A stretch of DNA of 38,194 nucleotides, from contig NZ_JAKJHX010000041.1 in assembly GCF_021648855.1 (NCBI RefSeq), positions 1-38,194 of the forward strand, written 5' to 3'. A model generated the notes under the pieces. The model did not search any database, had not been told where the DNA came from, and saw only the letters and a program-made list of their open reading frames with translations. Shown here piece after piece: positions 17,327-24,010 of the stretch (position 1 is the first letter of the stretch; every line of letters begins with the position of its first letter). This stretch comes from Tychonema litorale BBK16 (GTDB taxonomy: Bacteria; Cyanobacteriota; Cyanobacteriia; Cyanobacteriales; Microcoleaceae). Made by a program: the position numbers and the translations under genes.

Positions 17327-17557
17327 ATGCATTTGTTAGCAAACGTTAGCAAAAAAGTATCAGTGAAGACATTGAAAATAAAACCTTACAACGAAAAAGT
17401 CCCCCATCCAGAAAGTCTAGACACAATGAGCGCAATTAGACTAGACTTACGACGGGCAAACAAGTTAAACTACAACGGCATCCAAACAATCAGTGTTTTA
17501 GGTGTTTTGTGTGGTCTAAACGGCGATCATAAATTAAGTAGAGGAGTGAATCTGTAA
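17327..17557 (+). CDS. Possible small upstream protein, 76 residues, coupled to the RTX-like gene
   Basis: An open frame from ATG 17327 (a TTG at 17303 adds eight residues) to TAA at 17555-17557. The stop overlaps the ATG of the RTX-like gene by one base (TAATG). The translated product is basic with no recognised domain. A GAGGAG Shine-Dalgarno for the downstream gene lies within its last codons. It might be a real small gene, a leader, or chance; nothing else supports it. It occupies most of the 440 bases between 17116 and 17556, in which I see no tRNA or other gene. Confidence 0.3.
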   Translation: MHLLANVSKKVSVKTLKIKPYNEKVPHPESLDTMSAIRLDLRRANKLNYNGIQTISVLGVLCGLNGDHKLSRGVNL

Positions 17558-19578
17558 TGACAACGCTAAATAACGATCCTAATCAAATTGATTTAAACCT
17601 TCCGGGACTAGGGCCGGATACAATCTTTGCCCAAGCCGGGGCTGATTCCGTAAGAACTTCTACCCTGGGCGGCAGCTTAATATTTGGCGAAGGCGATAAC
17701 GATACTATCGTTTCAGTAGGCCCGAACGACACCATTTACGGTGGCGCCGACGAAGACTCAATCAGATCTCAGCGCACTCCCGCCTTGCTCTTTGGCGAAG
17801 GAGGCAATGACACCATAGTCGCTGAAGCCCGCGCTACGATGCAGGGCGGTGCGGGAGACGACTTCCTCCAAGCTACTGTCGAAGCTAACGTCATGTTTGG
17901 CAATGAGGGTGCAGATACAATCCTGGGGGGGTCAGCGAGAAGAGACACCATCTACGGTGGCAAAGGCAATGACGCGATCGGCTTTTTCATCGCAGGCGGA
18001 GGTAACAACCTGAATCTTCCCGTAAGTGGAGGCTTCGGTGGCAATGAAGGAAGCAACTTCTTGCGAGGCGACTTGGGCGACGACTTGGTTGTGGGCATCA
18101 ATCAGAGAGACAGCCTCTTCGGCGGTAGAGGCAACGACACCGTGCGCGGTGTAGCCAGCAGCAGCTACCTGGAAGGTGGTGAGGGTAACGATCGCTTATC
18201 TGTTACCAATAGTACCCAGGGAAACCAATTTTCTCAAACCACCGCCGACGCGCTCATCACTATCGGCATTGAGAAAGTTACCTTGCGAGGCGGTGCGGGC
18301 AATGATATTCTCACCGGGGCGATCGGCAATTTTAATGCTGGCAAAAGCTTCTTTGACGGCGAGGCGGACAACGACACGATCGTGGTTTTTGCTTCGCAAG
18401 ATACCGCCCTTGGAGGAGACGGCAACGACTCAATCCAATCGCAAACGTCCGATGTACTTTCGAGCTTCGGCGGTCGGAGTTCATTTGCAGGCTTCGCGGG
18501 TCGGAACTTGCTAGACGGCCAGGCCGGCAACGACACGATCGTCGCTCGCTATTTGTCGGATACGATCATTGGCGGTGAAGGCAGCGACAGCTTGACCGGT
18601 ATCTTTACCCTAGCCTCCGGTGGAGATGGCAACGATACTATCAATGCCAATGGTACTTTTGGTGGTACTACTCCTATTTCTATTACTCTCGAAGGCGGCC
18701 TGGGCAGCGATAGCTTAATTGGCAATGTTAATGGCGGCACCGTCACCAACCTGATGAACGGTGGTGAAGGAAATGACACAATCGTTTTTGGGACTACGGG
18801 CGATCGGTTGATTGGCGACTCTGCCGGCAACGACGTCATCTCTTACGCTAGCAGCGTTACCTTTGCGAGTCCTACAACGACGAACATTATTAACGACGAC
18901 CTGGGCAACAACCTCATTTTTGGCGCTAATGCCAATGACTCCATAACTACTGGTAGCGGGAATGACACACTGTATGGTAGTCGAGCGACTATCGCCGGGG
19001 TAACAACCCAAATATTGGACGGAGACGATACCTTAATTTCCGGCGCTGGAAACGACGTGCTGGTGGGCGGCTTTGGGAACGACCAATTGATTGGAGGTGA
19101 TGGTGACGACTCACTCGTCGGTGGGCCTGGTGCTGACACAATGATTGGTGGACCATCGGGTAATGACACTTACTACTACAGCAACTTCGGCGAGGGCATC
19201 GCGATTGATAGCCTCACCGGCTTCCCCGTCCTTACCGGCGTTGGTACCAACCCAGACCAAATCGGCGATTTTACATCCAATCAAGACAAGTTAGCCTTCC
19301 AGCGCTCCGGCACCAGCACCAGCTTCGGTCAGTTGGTAGGATTGAACAGCGGGCTCGGTCAACTTTCAGCTAACTCTTTATTGGTGCTTGAGAGTGGGGC
19401 TTATACTGGACAGTTTGGTCCAGCAGGGACACCACCAGGACAAGGGTTCCTCTTTTATCAAAAAACAGACGGACGACTAGGATATGACCCTGATGGTATT
19501 GGTGGTAACCAAGGCGTTACGCTAGCTATCCTCAACGGCAACCCGAACCTGTCAAGCTCTGACATTATCCTGATTTAA
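17557..19578 (+). CDS. RTX-like calcium-binding repeat protein
   Basis: A 673-residue protein made almost entirely of glycine/aspartate-rich nonapeptide repeats of the GGxGNDTI type (for example GEGGNDTIV, GGEGNDRL, GGDGNDSI, GGFGNDQL), which form calcium-bound beta-rolls. The C-terminal about 130 residues (from YYYSNFGEG) lack the repeats and end ILNGNPNLSSSDIILI, consistent with a C-terminal type I secretion signal; no N-terminal signal peptide is present. Such proteins are exported to the cell surface or sheath; a specific activity cannot be assigned. The gene is by eye more GC-rich and codon-biased than its neighbours. A good Shine-Dalgarno (GAGGAG, 17541-17546) precedes the ATG by 10 bases. 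No secretion genes are adjacent. Confidence 0.88.
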   Translation: MTTLNNDPNQIDLNLPGLGPDTIFAQAGADSVRTSTLGGSLIFGEGDNDTIVSVGPNDTIYGGADEDSIRSQRTPALLFGEGGNDTIVAEARATMQGGAGDDFLQATVEANVMFGNEGADTILGGSARRDTIYGGKGNDAIGFFIAGGGNNLNLPVSGGFGGNEGSNFLRGDLGDDLVVGINQRDSLFGGRGNDTVRGVASSSYLEGGEGNDRLSVTNSTQGNQFSQTTADALITIGIEKVTLRGGAGNDILTGAIGNFNAGKSFFDGEADNDTIVVFASQDTALGGDGNDSIQSQTSDVLSSFGGRSSFAGFAGRNLLDGQAGNDTIVARYLSDTIIGGEGSDSLTGIFTLASGGDGNDTINANGTFGGTTPISITLEGGLGSDSLIGNVNGGTVTNLMNGGEGNDTIVFGTTGDRLIGDSAGNDVISYASSVTFASPTTTNIINDDLGNNLIFGANANDSITTGSGNDTLYGSRATIAGVTTQILDGDDTLISGAGNDVLVGGFGNDQLIGGDGDDSLVGGPGADTMIGGPSGNDTYYYSNFGEGIAIDSLTGFPVLTGVGTNPDQIGDFTSNQDKLAFQRSGTSTSFGQLVGLNSGLGQLSANSLLVLESGAYTGQFGPAGTPPGQGFLFYQKTDGRLGYDPDGIGGNQGVTLAILNGNPNLSSSDIILI

Positions 19579-19654
19579 TTGGGGTAGGAGTTGTAGATAG
19601 GATTCTGAAAAGATCGTCCTACCAACTCTAAAAACTTAATGTGTTATGTTTCGA

Positions 19655-19684
19655 GCTGGGGATATCAATCCCTGGCTTTTTTAT
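19655..19684 (+). terminator. Probable intrinsic terminator after the RTX-like gene
   Basis: GCTGGGGAT pairs with ATCCCTGGC (two G-T wobbles) around a short loop and is followed by a run of six T. It lies about 75 bases past the RTX-like stop, after a shorter GTAGGA/TCCTAC inverted pair near 19584-19620. It is a plausible rho-independent terminator. Confidence 0.6.
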
Positions 19685-19744
19685 TGGAATTGGGAATTGG
19701 GCATGGGGCATGGGGCATGGGGCATCGGGCATCGGGCATCGGGC
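19684..19744. repeat. 7-bp tandem repeat (TGGGAAT/GGGGCAT/CGGGCAT)
   Basis: Eight to nine heptamers reading TTGGAAT, TGGGAAT, TGGGCAT, three GGGGCAT, two or three CGGGCAT. They follow directly after the T-run of the preceding terminator. The region to the next gene (19843) shows no other feature. Confidence 0.9.
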
Positions 19745-19842
19745 GGGTTCGCCGATGATTTTTGCCACCCACAAACAATCTTGAAAAACCCGCCCCCACC
19801 CAACCAATATTCTCTTTTGTCCTTAAAAAAAAGTTATTAATA

Positions 19843-20061
19843 GTGAAACTACCAAATGGTCATCTAGCAGATTTAGGCAATAAAATAGAAGAATATTCTC
19901 TAAATCTGAATCACCAAGAAGGAAAAAATAAAGCTATTTTGTTTGCAAGTAAGTTAGGCATTACCCTAGAAAATGCTGAACTGCTCAAACAGGCTTTAAA
20001 AAAAGCTGCTATCAACGAAGACGTTGTTATTCAAAAAACCAATGAATATGGAACATATTAG
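19843..20061 (+). pseudogene. 3'-truncated DUF6883-like gene
   Basis: The 72 codons from GTG 19843 translate as VKLPNGHLADLGNKIEEYSLN... with the DUF6883 pattern (LPN, then Y-x-LN-x-xHxxGKxKAxxFASxLGIT, then ELL..L..A). Complete family members are around 110 residues, with a second half beginning after a YG(Q/T)xY segment; here the frame ends right at NEYGTY-stop and a palindromic repeat starts 4 bases later. The gene therefore seems broken at the repeat junction. In cyanobacteria DUF6883 genes are often followed by a DUF4926 gene, as here; the pair may be toxin-antitoxin-like, but that is inference. Confidence 0.7.
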
Positions 20062-20065
20062 ATCG

Positions 20066-20140
20066 TTTCCGTTTGCATCGGAATTATTAGGAGCCAAAAT
20101 GAGGAGACGGCACGTGCAGTCTCCTCTATATCATTCCGGC
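20066..20140. repeat. Nested palindromic repeat, shortened copy
   Basis: The copy has the TTCCGTTTGCATCGGAAT left flank, a shortened core (GGAGACGGCACGTGCAGTCTCC), and the CTCTATATCATTCCGGCG right flank. It lies between the broken DUF6883 gene and the DUF4926 start, and its right end is only 5 bases from the DUF4926 ATG. Confidence 0.8.
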
Positions 20141-20145
20141 GTAAA

Positions 20146-20430
20146 ATGGAAATAATTAAAGACCTAGATATTGTTGCTTTAACAGAAGACTTAGAAGTAA
20201 CTCATTTTGAAACAAAACAAATGATTAAATTGCTTAAAGGCCAAGTCGGAACAGTTGTGATGGAATTTGATGGCAGTGCTTTTGAGGTAGAATTTTCTCA
20301 TCAAGATGGCACAACTTATGCGATGGAGACAATTCCCGCCACCAAATTGATGCTTTTACATTACGAATTCGTCCCTAGTTGTTGTAAGGACACGGCAGTG
20401 CCGTGTCCCTACGGGGATATCGAATGTTGA
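20146..20430 (+). CDS. DUF4926-domain protein with repeat-derived C-terminus
   Basis: The 94-residue product contains the DUF4926 core: LDIVALTEDL, LLKGQVGTVVMEF, FEVEFSHQDGTTYAMETIPATKLMLLHYE (through about residue 77). Most family members stop there; this one adds CCKDTAVPCPYGDIEC, encoded by one arm of the palindromic repeat (GGACACGGCAGTGCCGTGTCC at 20388-20408). The domain is a small SH3-like beta-barrel by family knowledge, and is commonly the partner of a DUF6883 protein. Here the upstream partner is broken. Domain call is good, function unknown. Confidence 0.75.
   Translation: MEIIKDLDIVALTEDLEVTHFETKQMIKLLKGQVGTVVMEFDGSAFEVEFSHQDGTTYAMETIPATKLMLLHYEFVPSCCKDTAVPCPYGDIEC
20388..20412. 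repeat. Half copy of the nested palindromic repeat inside a coding region
   Basis: 20388-20408 is a perfect palindrome (GGACACGGCAGTGCCGTGTCC) followed by CTAC, matching one arm of the dispersed repeat. It supplies the last codons of the DUF4926 gene. Confidence 0.8.
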
Positions 20431-20472
20431 TGACAGGCACACCAAGCTGGATAAATTCTGTTCCCTAATATC

Positions 20473-21543
20473 ATGTCTAATTCACTGTTAATAAATTTGT
20501 CCTTCTTAACTCCCCAACCGACAGGAATCGGGACTTATGCCGCCAACCTTTTTCCCCAACTTCAAAAGCTAAAACCGACATTACTTACTTCACAGCAGAT
20601 TGATGATTATACTTGCTATCAAATTCCCGGAAATCTAACACCAGATTGCGGAAGCAAAGGACAAATCAACAGAATTATCTGGACTCAATTTGAATTGCCT
20701 AAGATTTATAAAAGCTTGCAGTCAAACCTAATTTTTTCTCCAATTCCTGAAGCACCTTTGTATTCAGGCTGTCGCTACATAGTCACAGTTCACGATTTAA
20801 TTCCTTTGCGATTCCCACAAAAGTTTTCTCGTTTAACAGCTTATTTTCGCTACTACATACCGCAGGTTTTGCGGCAAGCAGAACACATTATTTGTGATTC
20901 TCAAGCAACGGCGGAAGATGTTGCTAAATTTTATGGAATTCCCGCGAAGAAAATGACGGCAATTCCCCTAGCTTGTGATACTATTAATTTTAGATATCTC
21001 GACTTGCCTGACAAAAATTATTTTCTTTATACAGGAAGACATGATGCTTATAAAAACCTGGAGAGATTAATTGGTGCATTTGCGAGTTTGCCCGATCGCA
21101 CAAACTACGAACTTTGGCTAGCTGGGCCTGCCAATGCCTACACACCACAGTTGATAGCACAAGTTGCAGAATTAGGACTACAATCTTCTATCAAATTTTT
21201 GGGTTATGTTCCCTACAATCAATTACCCATACTAATGAATCAGGCGATCGCACTGGTTTTCCCCACACTTTGGGAAGGATTCGGCTTGCCAATTTTAGAA
21301 GCAATGGCTTGCGGGACTCCTGTGATTACTTCCAATCTGTCATCAATGCCAGAAGTGGCGGGAGATGCAGCATTATTGGTGAATCCTTACAGCATTGGAG
21401 AAATCGCCGCAGCAATGCAAACACTAGCCACAGATTCACAATTGCGATCGAGCTTAAAGACTGCTAGTTTAGCGCGATCGGCTCAATTTAGCTGGCACAA
21501 AACCGGAGAAGCAACTGTTAAGATATTAGAACAATATTTGTAG
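20473..21543 (+). CDS. Glycosyltransferase, family 4 (GT-B fold)
   Basis: A 356-residue GT-B glycosyltransferase. The N-terminal acceptor domain begins [19 protein letters not shown], with a [12 protein letters not shown] segment; the donor-binding domain carries [46 protein letters not shown], the classic E-x7-E nucleotide-sugar motif of GT4. It transfers a sugar from an NDP-sugar to a glycan or lipid acceptor at the cytosolic membrane face; donor and acceptor are unknown. The Wza-like exporter in this window could be its downstream partner, but this is only an inference. A palindromic repeat begins 8 bases after its stop. Confidence 0.9.
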   Translation: MSNSLLINLSFLTPQPTGIGTYAANLFPQLQKLKPTLLTSQQIDDYTCYQIPGNLTPDCGSKGQINRIIWTQFELPKIYKSLQSNLIFSPIPEAPLYSGCRYIVTVHDLIPLRFPQKFSRLTAYFRYYIPQVLRQAEHIICDSQATAEDVAKFYGIPAKKMTAIPLACDTINFRYLDLPDKNYFLYTGRHDAYKNLERLIGAFASLPDRTNYELWLAGPANAYTPQLIAQVAELGLQSSIKFLGYVPYNQLPILMNQAIALVFPTLWEGFGLPILEAMACGTPVITSNLSSMPEVAGDAALLVNPYSIGEIAAAMQTLATDSQLRSSLKTASLARSAQFSWHKTGEATVKILEQYL

Positions 21544-21550
21544 AGAAGCT

Positions 21551-21674
21551 GTTATATCAATTCCGTTAGCATCGGAATTGTTAGTTGCCCAAATTAGGAA
21601 ACGACAGTGTCGTGTCCCTACGGTATTATTTGCGGTAGGGAAACGGCACTGCCGTCTCCTCTACCATTCCGGTG
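21551..21674. repeat. Nested palindromic repeat, long copy after the GT4 gene
   Basis: The copy has left flank ATCAATTCCGTTAGCATCGGAATT, core GACAGTGTCGTGTCCCTAC...GTAGGGAAACGGCACTGCCGTCTCC, and right flank TCTACCATTCCGGTGC. It lies 8 bases after the glycosyltransferase stop and 72 before petN, so it could end or protect the glycosyltransferase mRNA. Confidence 0.85.
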
Positions 21675-21746
21675 CTTATTTCAAAAATGGCTCAAATTGA
21701 ATTATCATATGGTTTGGAGTCACTTTGTACAGTTTGTTAAATAGCT

Positions 21747-21836
21747 ATGGATATTTTGTCACTCGGTTGGGTTTCGCTGCTAGTTCTTTTCTCCTTCTCA
21801 ATTTCCATGGTCATTTGGGGACGCAACGGTTTCTAG
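21747..21836 (+). CDS. petN: PetN, cytochrome b6f complex subunit 8
   Basis: A 29-residue gene from ATG 21747 to TAG 21836. The peptide starts [19 protein letters not shown] and ends [10 protein letters not shown], a near match to PetN, with one membrane helix. PetN is an essential small subunit at the edge of the b6f dimer in the thylakoid membrane. No strong Shine-Dalgarno is seen. It is alone on the plus strand, with a repeat upstream and an inverted repeat 15 bases beyond its stop. The conserved sequence makes the call firm despite the small size. Confidence 0.96.
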   Translation: MDILSLGWVSLLVLFSFSISMVIWGRNGF

Positions 21837-21851
21837 ATTAGTCCTGGATGC

Positions 21852-21918
21852 AGAAACCGGGTTTTTTTACAGAAATGCTGCATTTGAGCCTTTAACACTG
21901 GTCAAAAACCCGGTTTCT
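21852..21918. repeat. Inverted repeat AGAAACCGGGTTTTT, copy 2
   Basis: AGAAACCGGGTTTTT starts at 21852 and its complement AAAAACCCGGTTTCT ends at 21918. The spacer differs from that of the copy at 7917-7981, so only the arms are conserved. It lies between the convergent petN and tyrosine phosphatase genes, where it could act as a bidirectional terminator. Confidence 0.85.
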
Positions 21919-21948
21919 TTAGTATTTCAAGGACTGTCAGAGGAAGGT

Positions 21949-22410
21949 TTACTTCACGTGTTCCAACAACCCCTGGCAAGCATCCAGCAACAAATCAATT
22001 ACGCGATCGAATCCCTCCGGTCCACCATAATAAGGATCAGGGACTTCCTTTAAGTCGTATTTCTGGCAAAAATCGCACATCAACCGCACTTTTTCTTTGT
22101 ATTTTCCACCCTGATCGAGAGCAAGAATATTTCGATAATTGTCCCGATCCATTGCTAAAATTAAATCAAAATTCTCAAAGTCTATTCTTTTAAATTGCCT
22201 GGCCGCGCCTAACAATTCAATATCTCGCTTCCTTGCCGCCACTGCCATGCGACTATCAGGAGGGTTCCCAATGTGATAGCCAGCGGTTCCAGCAGAATCG
22301 CAGGTAATTCGATCGCCCAAACCCGCTTTTTCAATCAAGTGATTCATAATATTTTCTGCTGAGGGCGATCGGCAGATGTTTCCTAAGCAGACAAATAATA
22401 GTTTAGTCAT
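21949..22410 (-). CDS. Low-molecular-weight protein tyrosine phosphatase
   Basis: A 153-residue enzyme. The P-loop CLGNICRS (C8 to S15) holds the nucleophile C8 and R14; the general acid is the aspartate in PDPYYGG (about residue 125). Family members remove phosphate from tyrosine and act on exopolysaccharide-export tyrosine kinases and other proteins. It ends a leftward gene series that includes murC, murB and ybaB, and its leader is a 7-bp repeat array (22406-22515) starting almost at its ATG, so no Shine-Dalgarno is visible. Substrate unknown. Confidence 0.9.
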   Translation of the reverse strand: MTKLLFVCLGNICRSPSAENIMNHLIEKAGLGDRITCDSAGTAGYHIGNPPDSRMAVAARKRDIELLGAARQFKRIDFENFDLILAMDRDNYRNILALDQGGKYKEKVRLMCDFCQKYDLKEVPDPYYGGPEGFDRVIDLLLDACQGLLEHVK

Positions 22411-22515
22411 TAGTTATTAGTTATTAGTCATTAGTTATTAGTTATTGGTCAGTCAACAGTCAACAGTCAACAGTCAACAGTCAACTGTTAACTGTCAACT
22501 GTTAACTGTCAACTG
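22406..22515. repeat. 7-bp tandem arrays (TTAGTTA and GTCAACA/GTTAACT)
   Basis: Two adjacent arrays. 22406-22446 has units like TTAGTTA/TTAGTCA. 22449-22515 has five GTCAACA-type units followed by GTTAACT/GTCAACT units, which are their reverse complement, so this part folds into a long hairpin. It fills the gap between the tyrosine phosphatase start and the ybaB stop and leaves no room for an ordinary promoter there. Confidence 0.85.
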
Positions 22516-22516
22516 A

Positions 22517-22867
22517 CTAGCTGAAACCAGGGATATTCAGTCCACCGGTCAGTTCTTCCATTTTTTCCCGCATCATCGTCGTTGATTTAGTGTAAGCATC
22601 CAGCATCGCCGCTGTCACGAGGTCAGAAACTACCTCAGCACCTTCACCCATAGCATCTGGGGAGATTTCCACGCGACGGGGTTCTTGATTACCACTGAGA
22701 AAAACTTTAACCAGGCCACCGCCGGCAGTTCCCTCAATTTCCATTTGATCCAAGTCTTCTTGGAGCTTTTTAGCTCCTTCTTGAACTTGCTGAGCTTTTT
22801 TGAAAGCTTCAGTCAATTCTTTCATTTTGCCGAGGCCGAAGCCAAATCCTTGTCCTGATTTTGTCAT
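22517..22867 (-). CDS. YbaB/EbfC-family nucleoid-associated protein
   Basis: A 116-residue protein of the YbaB/EbfC family, which forms dimers that bind DNA in a sequence-tolerant manner. Recognisable segments are [33 protein letters not shown] (long helix), [24 protein letters not shown] (strand region) and [14 protein letters not shown]. It has a glycine-rich start. It is 39 bases downstream of murB on the same strand, so likely co-transcribed with it. The ATG at 22867 fits the family length. Confidence 0.92.
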   Translation of the reverse strand: MTKSGQGFGFGLGKMKELTEAFKKAQQVQEGAKKLQEDLDQMEIEGTAGGGLVKVFLSGNQEPRRVEISPDAMGEGAEVVSDLVTAAMLDAYTKSTTMMREKMEELTGGLNIPGFS

Positions 22868-22906
22868 AACTAATTTCCGATTGTGTATGTGGACTGGCAG
22901 TCTGCG

Positions 22907-23863
22907 CTATAACGGAAACTCTCCCAGTATTCTAACTTCTGGCTCCAACAACAGTGACCAGCGCTGCTGGACTTGCTGTTGGACGTGGCGGATGACTTGA
23001 AAAATATCATTAGCCGTTGCTGACCCGCAGTTAAGAATAAAGTTAGCATGGCGTTGGGCTACTTGGGCTCCGCCGATCTGGTATCCTTTAAGTCCAGCTT
23101 GTTCAATCAACCACCCGGCCGCCTTTGGGCTGGGGTTGCGGAAAACTGAGCCACAGCTAGGCAGGTGGTAAGGTTGACTGGTTCGCCGCTGGCTGAAGTT
23201 ATTGTTAGTTTGTGCCATTACTTGCGATCGATCGAATCCCGGCTGTAACTGAAAAGTTGCTTCTGTCACTAACCTGTCGTCCCCTTGCAATAGCGAAGTC
23301 CGATAGCGGTAGCCCAATTCTTGGGGTGTGAGAATTTCTACTTTCCCACGGGGAGACAGGACGCGAGCATTGACTAGGATATCGGCAATACAGCCCCTGT
23401 GAGCGCCCGCATTCATCACCACGCAGCCTCCCACGCTACCGGGTATACCGACAGCCCATTCGAGGCCTTTCCAGCCACGTTTAGCCGCTAACCAAGCGAG
23501 GCGGGGAATTGACTCCCCCGCCCCGGCTGTTACTTGACCTGTTTCTTCATTAAAACTGACCTGTTTTAAGTATCGAGTGCCGACGACCAAACCGGATAAA
23601 CCCCGATCGCTCACCAACAGATTAGATCCCGCACCTAGCAAAGTCACAGCCATCCCCTCAGCGTCAGCCCATGCAAAACTCGCTTGCAAAGCTTCTATAC
23701 TCCGGGGAGCAATGTACCATTCTGCTGGCCCACCAACTCGGAAGGAAGTCATACCCGCCAGTGAAACTTGGGAGTTAATCTTGCAGTCAGTTCCCCGCAA
23801 AGAAATAGGAGAATACACTCGCTGATAGTCCTTAACAGAGGAGTTATTCGAGATAGTCACCAT
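22907..23863 (-). CDS. murB: MurB, UDP-N-acetylenolpyruvoylglucosamine reductase
   Basis: A 318-residue flavoenzyme that reduces UDP-GlcNAc-enolpyruvate to UDP-MurNAc using NADPH, the second committed step of peptidoglycan precursor synthesis. The FAD-binding region shows LLGAGSNLLVSDRGLSG and GIPGSVGGCVVMNAGA; the catalytic Ser is in SCGSVFRNP, and the late glutamate is in EPEVRILG. The N-terminal first about 25 residues precede the usual start and could be slightly mis-set; MTSFRVGG at about 38 is the conserved segment. It follows murC in the usual cyanobacterial order with a 147-base gap. Confidence 0.95.
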   Translation of the reverse strand: MVTISNNSSVKDYQRVYSPISLRGTDCKINSQVSLAGMTSFRVGGPAEWYIAPRSIEALQASFAWADAEGMAVTLLGAGSNLLVSDRGLSGLVVGTRYLKQVSFNEETGQVTAGAGESIPRLAWLAAKRGWKGLEWAVGIPGSVGGCVVMNAGAHRGCIADILVNARVLSPRGKVEILTPQELGYRYRTSLLQGDDRLVTEATFQLQPGFDRSQVMAQTNNNFSQRRTSQPYHLPSCGSVFRNPSPKAAGWLIEQAGLKGYQIGGAQVAQRHANFILNCGSATANDIFQVIRHVQQQVQQRWSLLLEPEVRILGEFPL

Positions 23864-23922
23864 CTTGCAAATCCTTAAAATTACCTTTGATTGAAGACTG
23901 AGTTGAAAATCGATTCACTTGA

Positions 23923-23965
23923 GACTCCCCGGCATGAACGCACGGGGATTTCACGCGAAGCGCTG
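23923..23965 (-). ncRNA. Omega-RNA/TnpB right-end-like hairpin remnant between murC and murB
   Basis: Read on the minus strand the sequence is GCTTCGCGTGAAATCCCCG, a short loop, then CGGGGAGTCTC. The stem TCCCCG/CGGGGA lies at 23927-23949. This form closely resembles the end hairpin at 30381-30401 and the right ends of IS200/IS605-type TnpB elements, where it is the scaffold end of the guide (omega) RNA. No transposase or left end is visible, so it is at most a remnant. Similarity is by eye. Confidence 0.4.
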
Positions 23966-24010
23966 TCAACTTTTGCACCGCCATAATGTAATGTATGTCA
24001 TCGATCTCAC

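Noticed and set aside
17116..17556. Possible tRNA or regulatory RNA in the gap before the RTX-like gene
   Set aside because: No cloverleaf with acceptor stem and anticodon could be found by eye, and no known riboswitch pattern is visible.
18176..19169. Several open frames on both strands inside the RTX-like gene
   Set aside because: Repeated GGxGND codons create long open frames in other frames; they are shadows of the repeat protein.
22406..22515. Possible CRISPR array because of regular short repeats
   Set aside because: The units are 7 bases long and contiguous, with no unique spacers and no cas genes.
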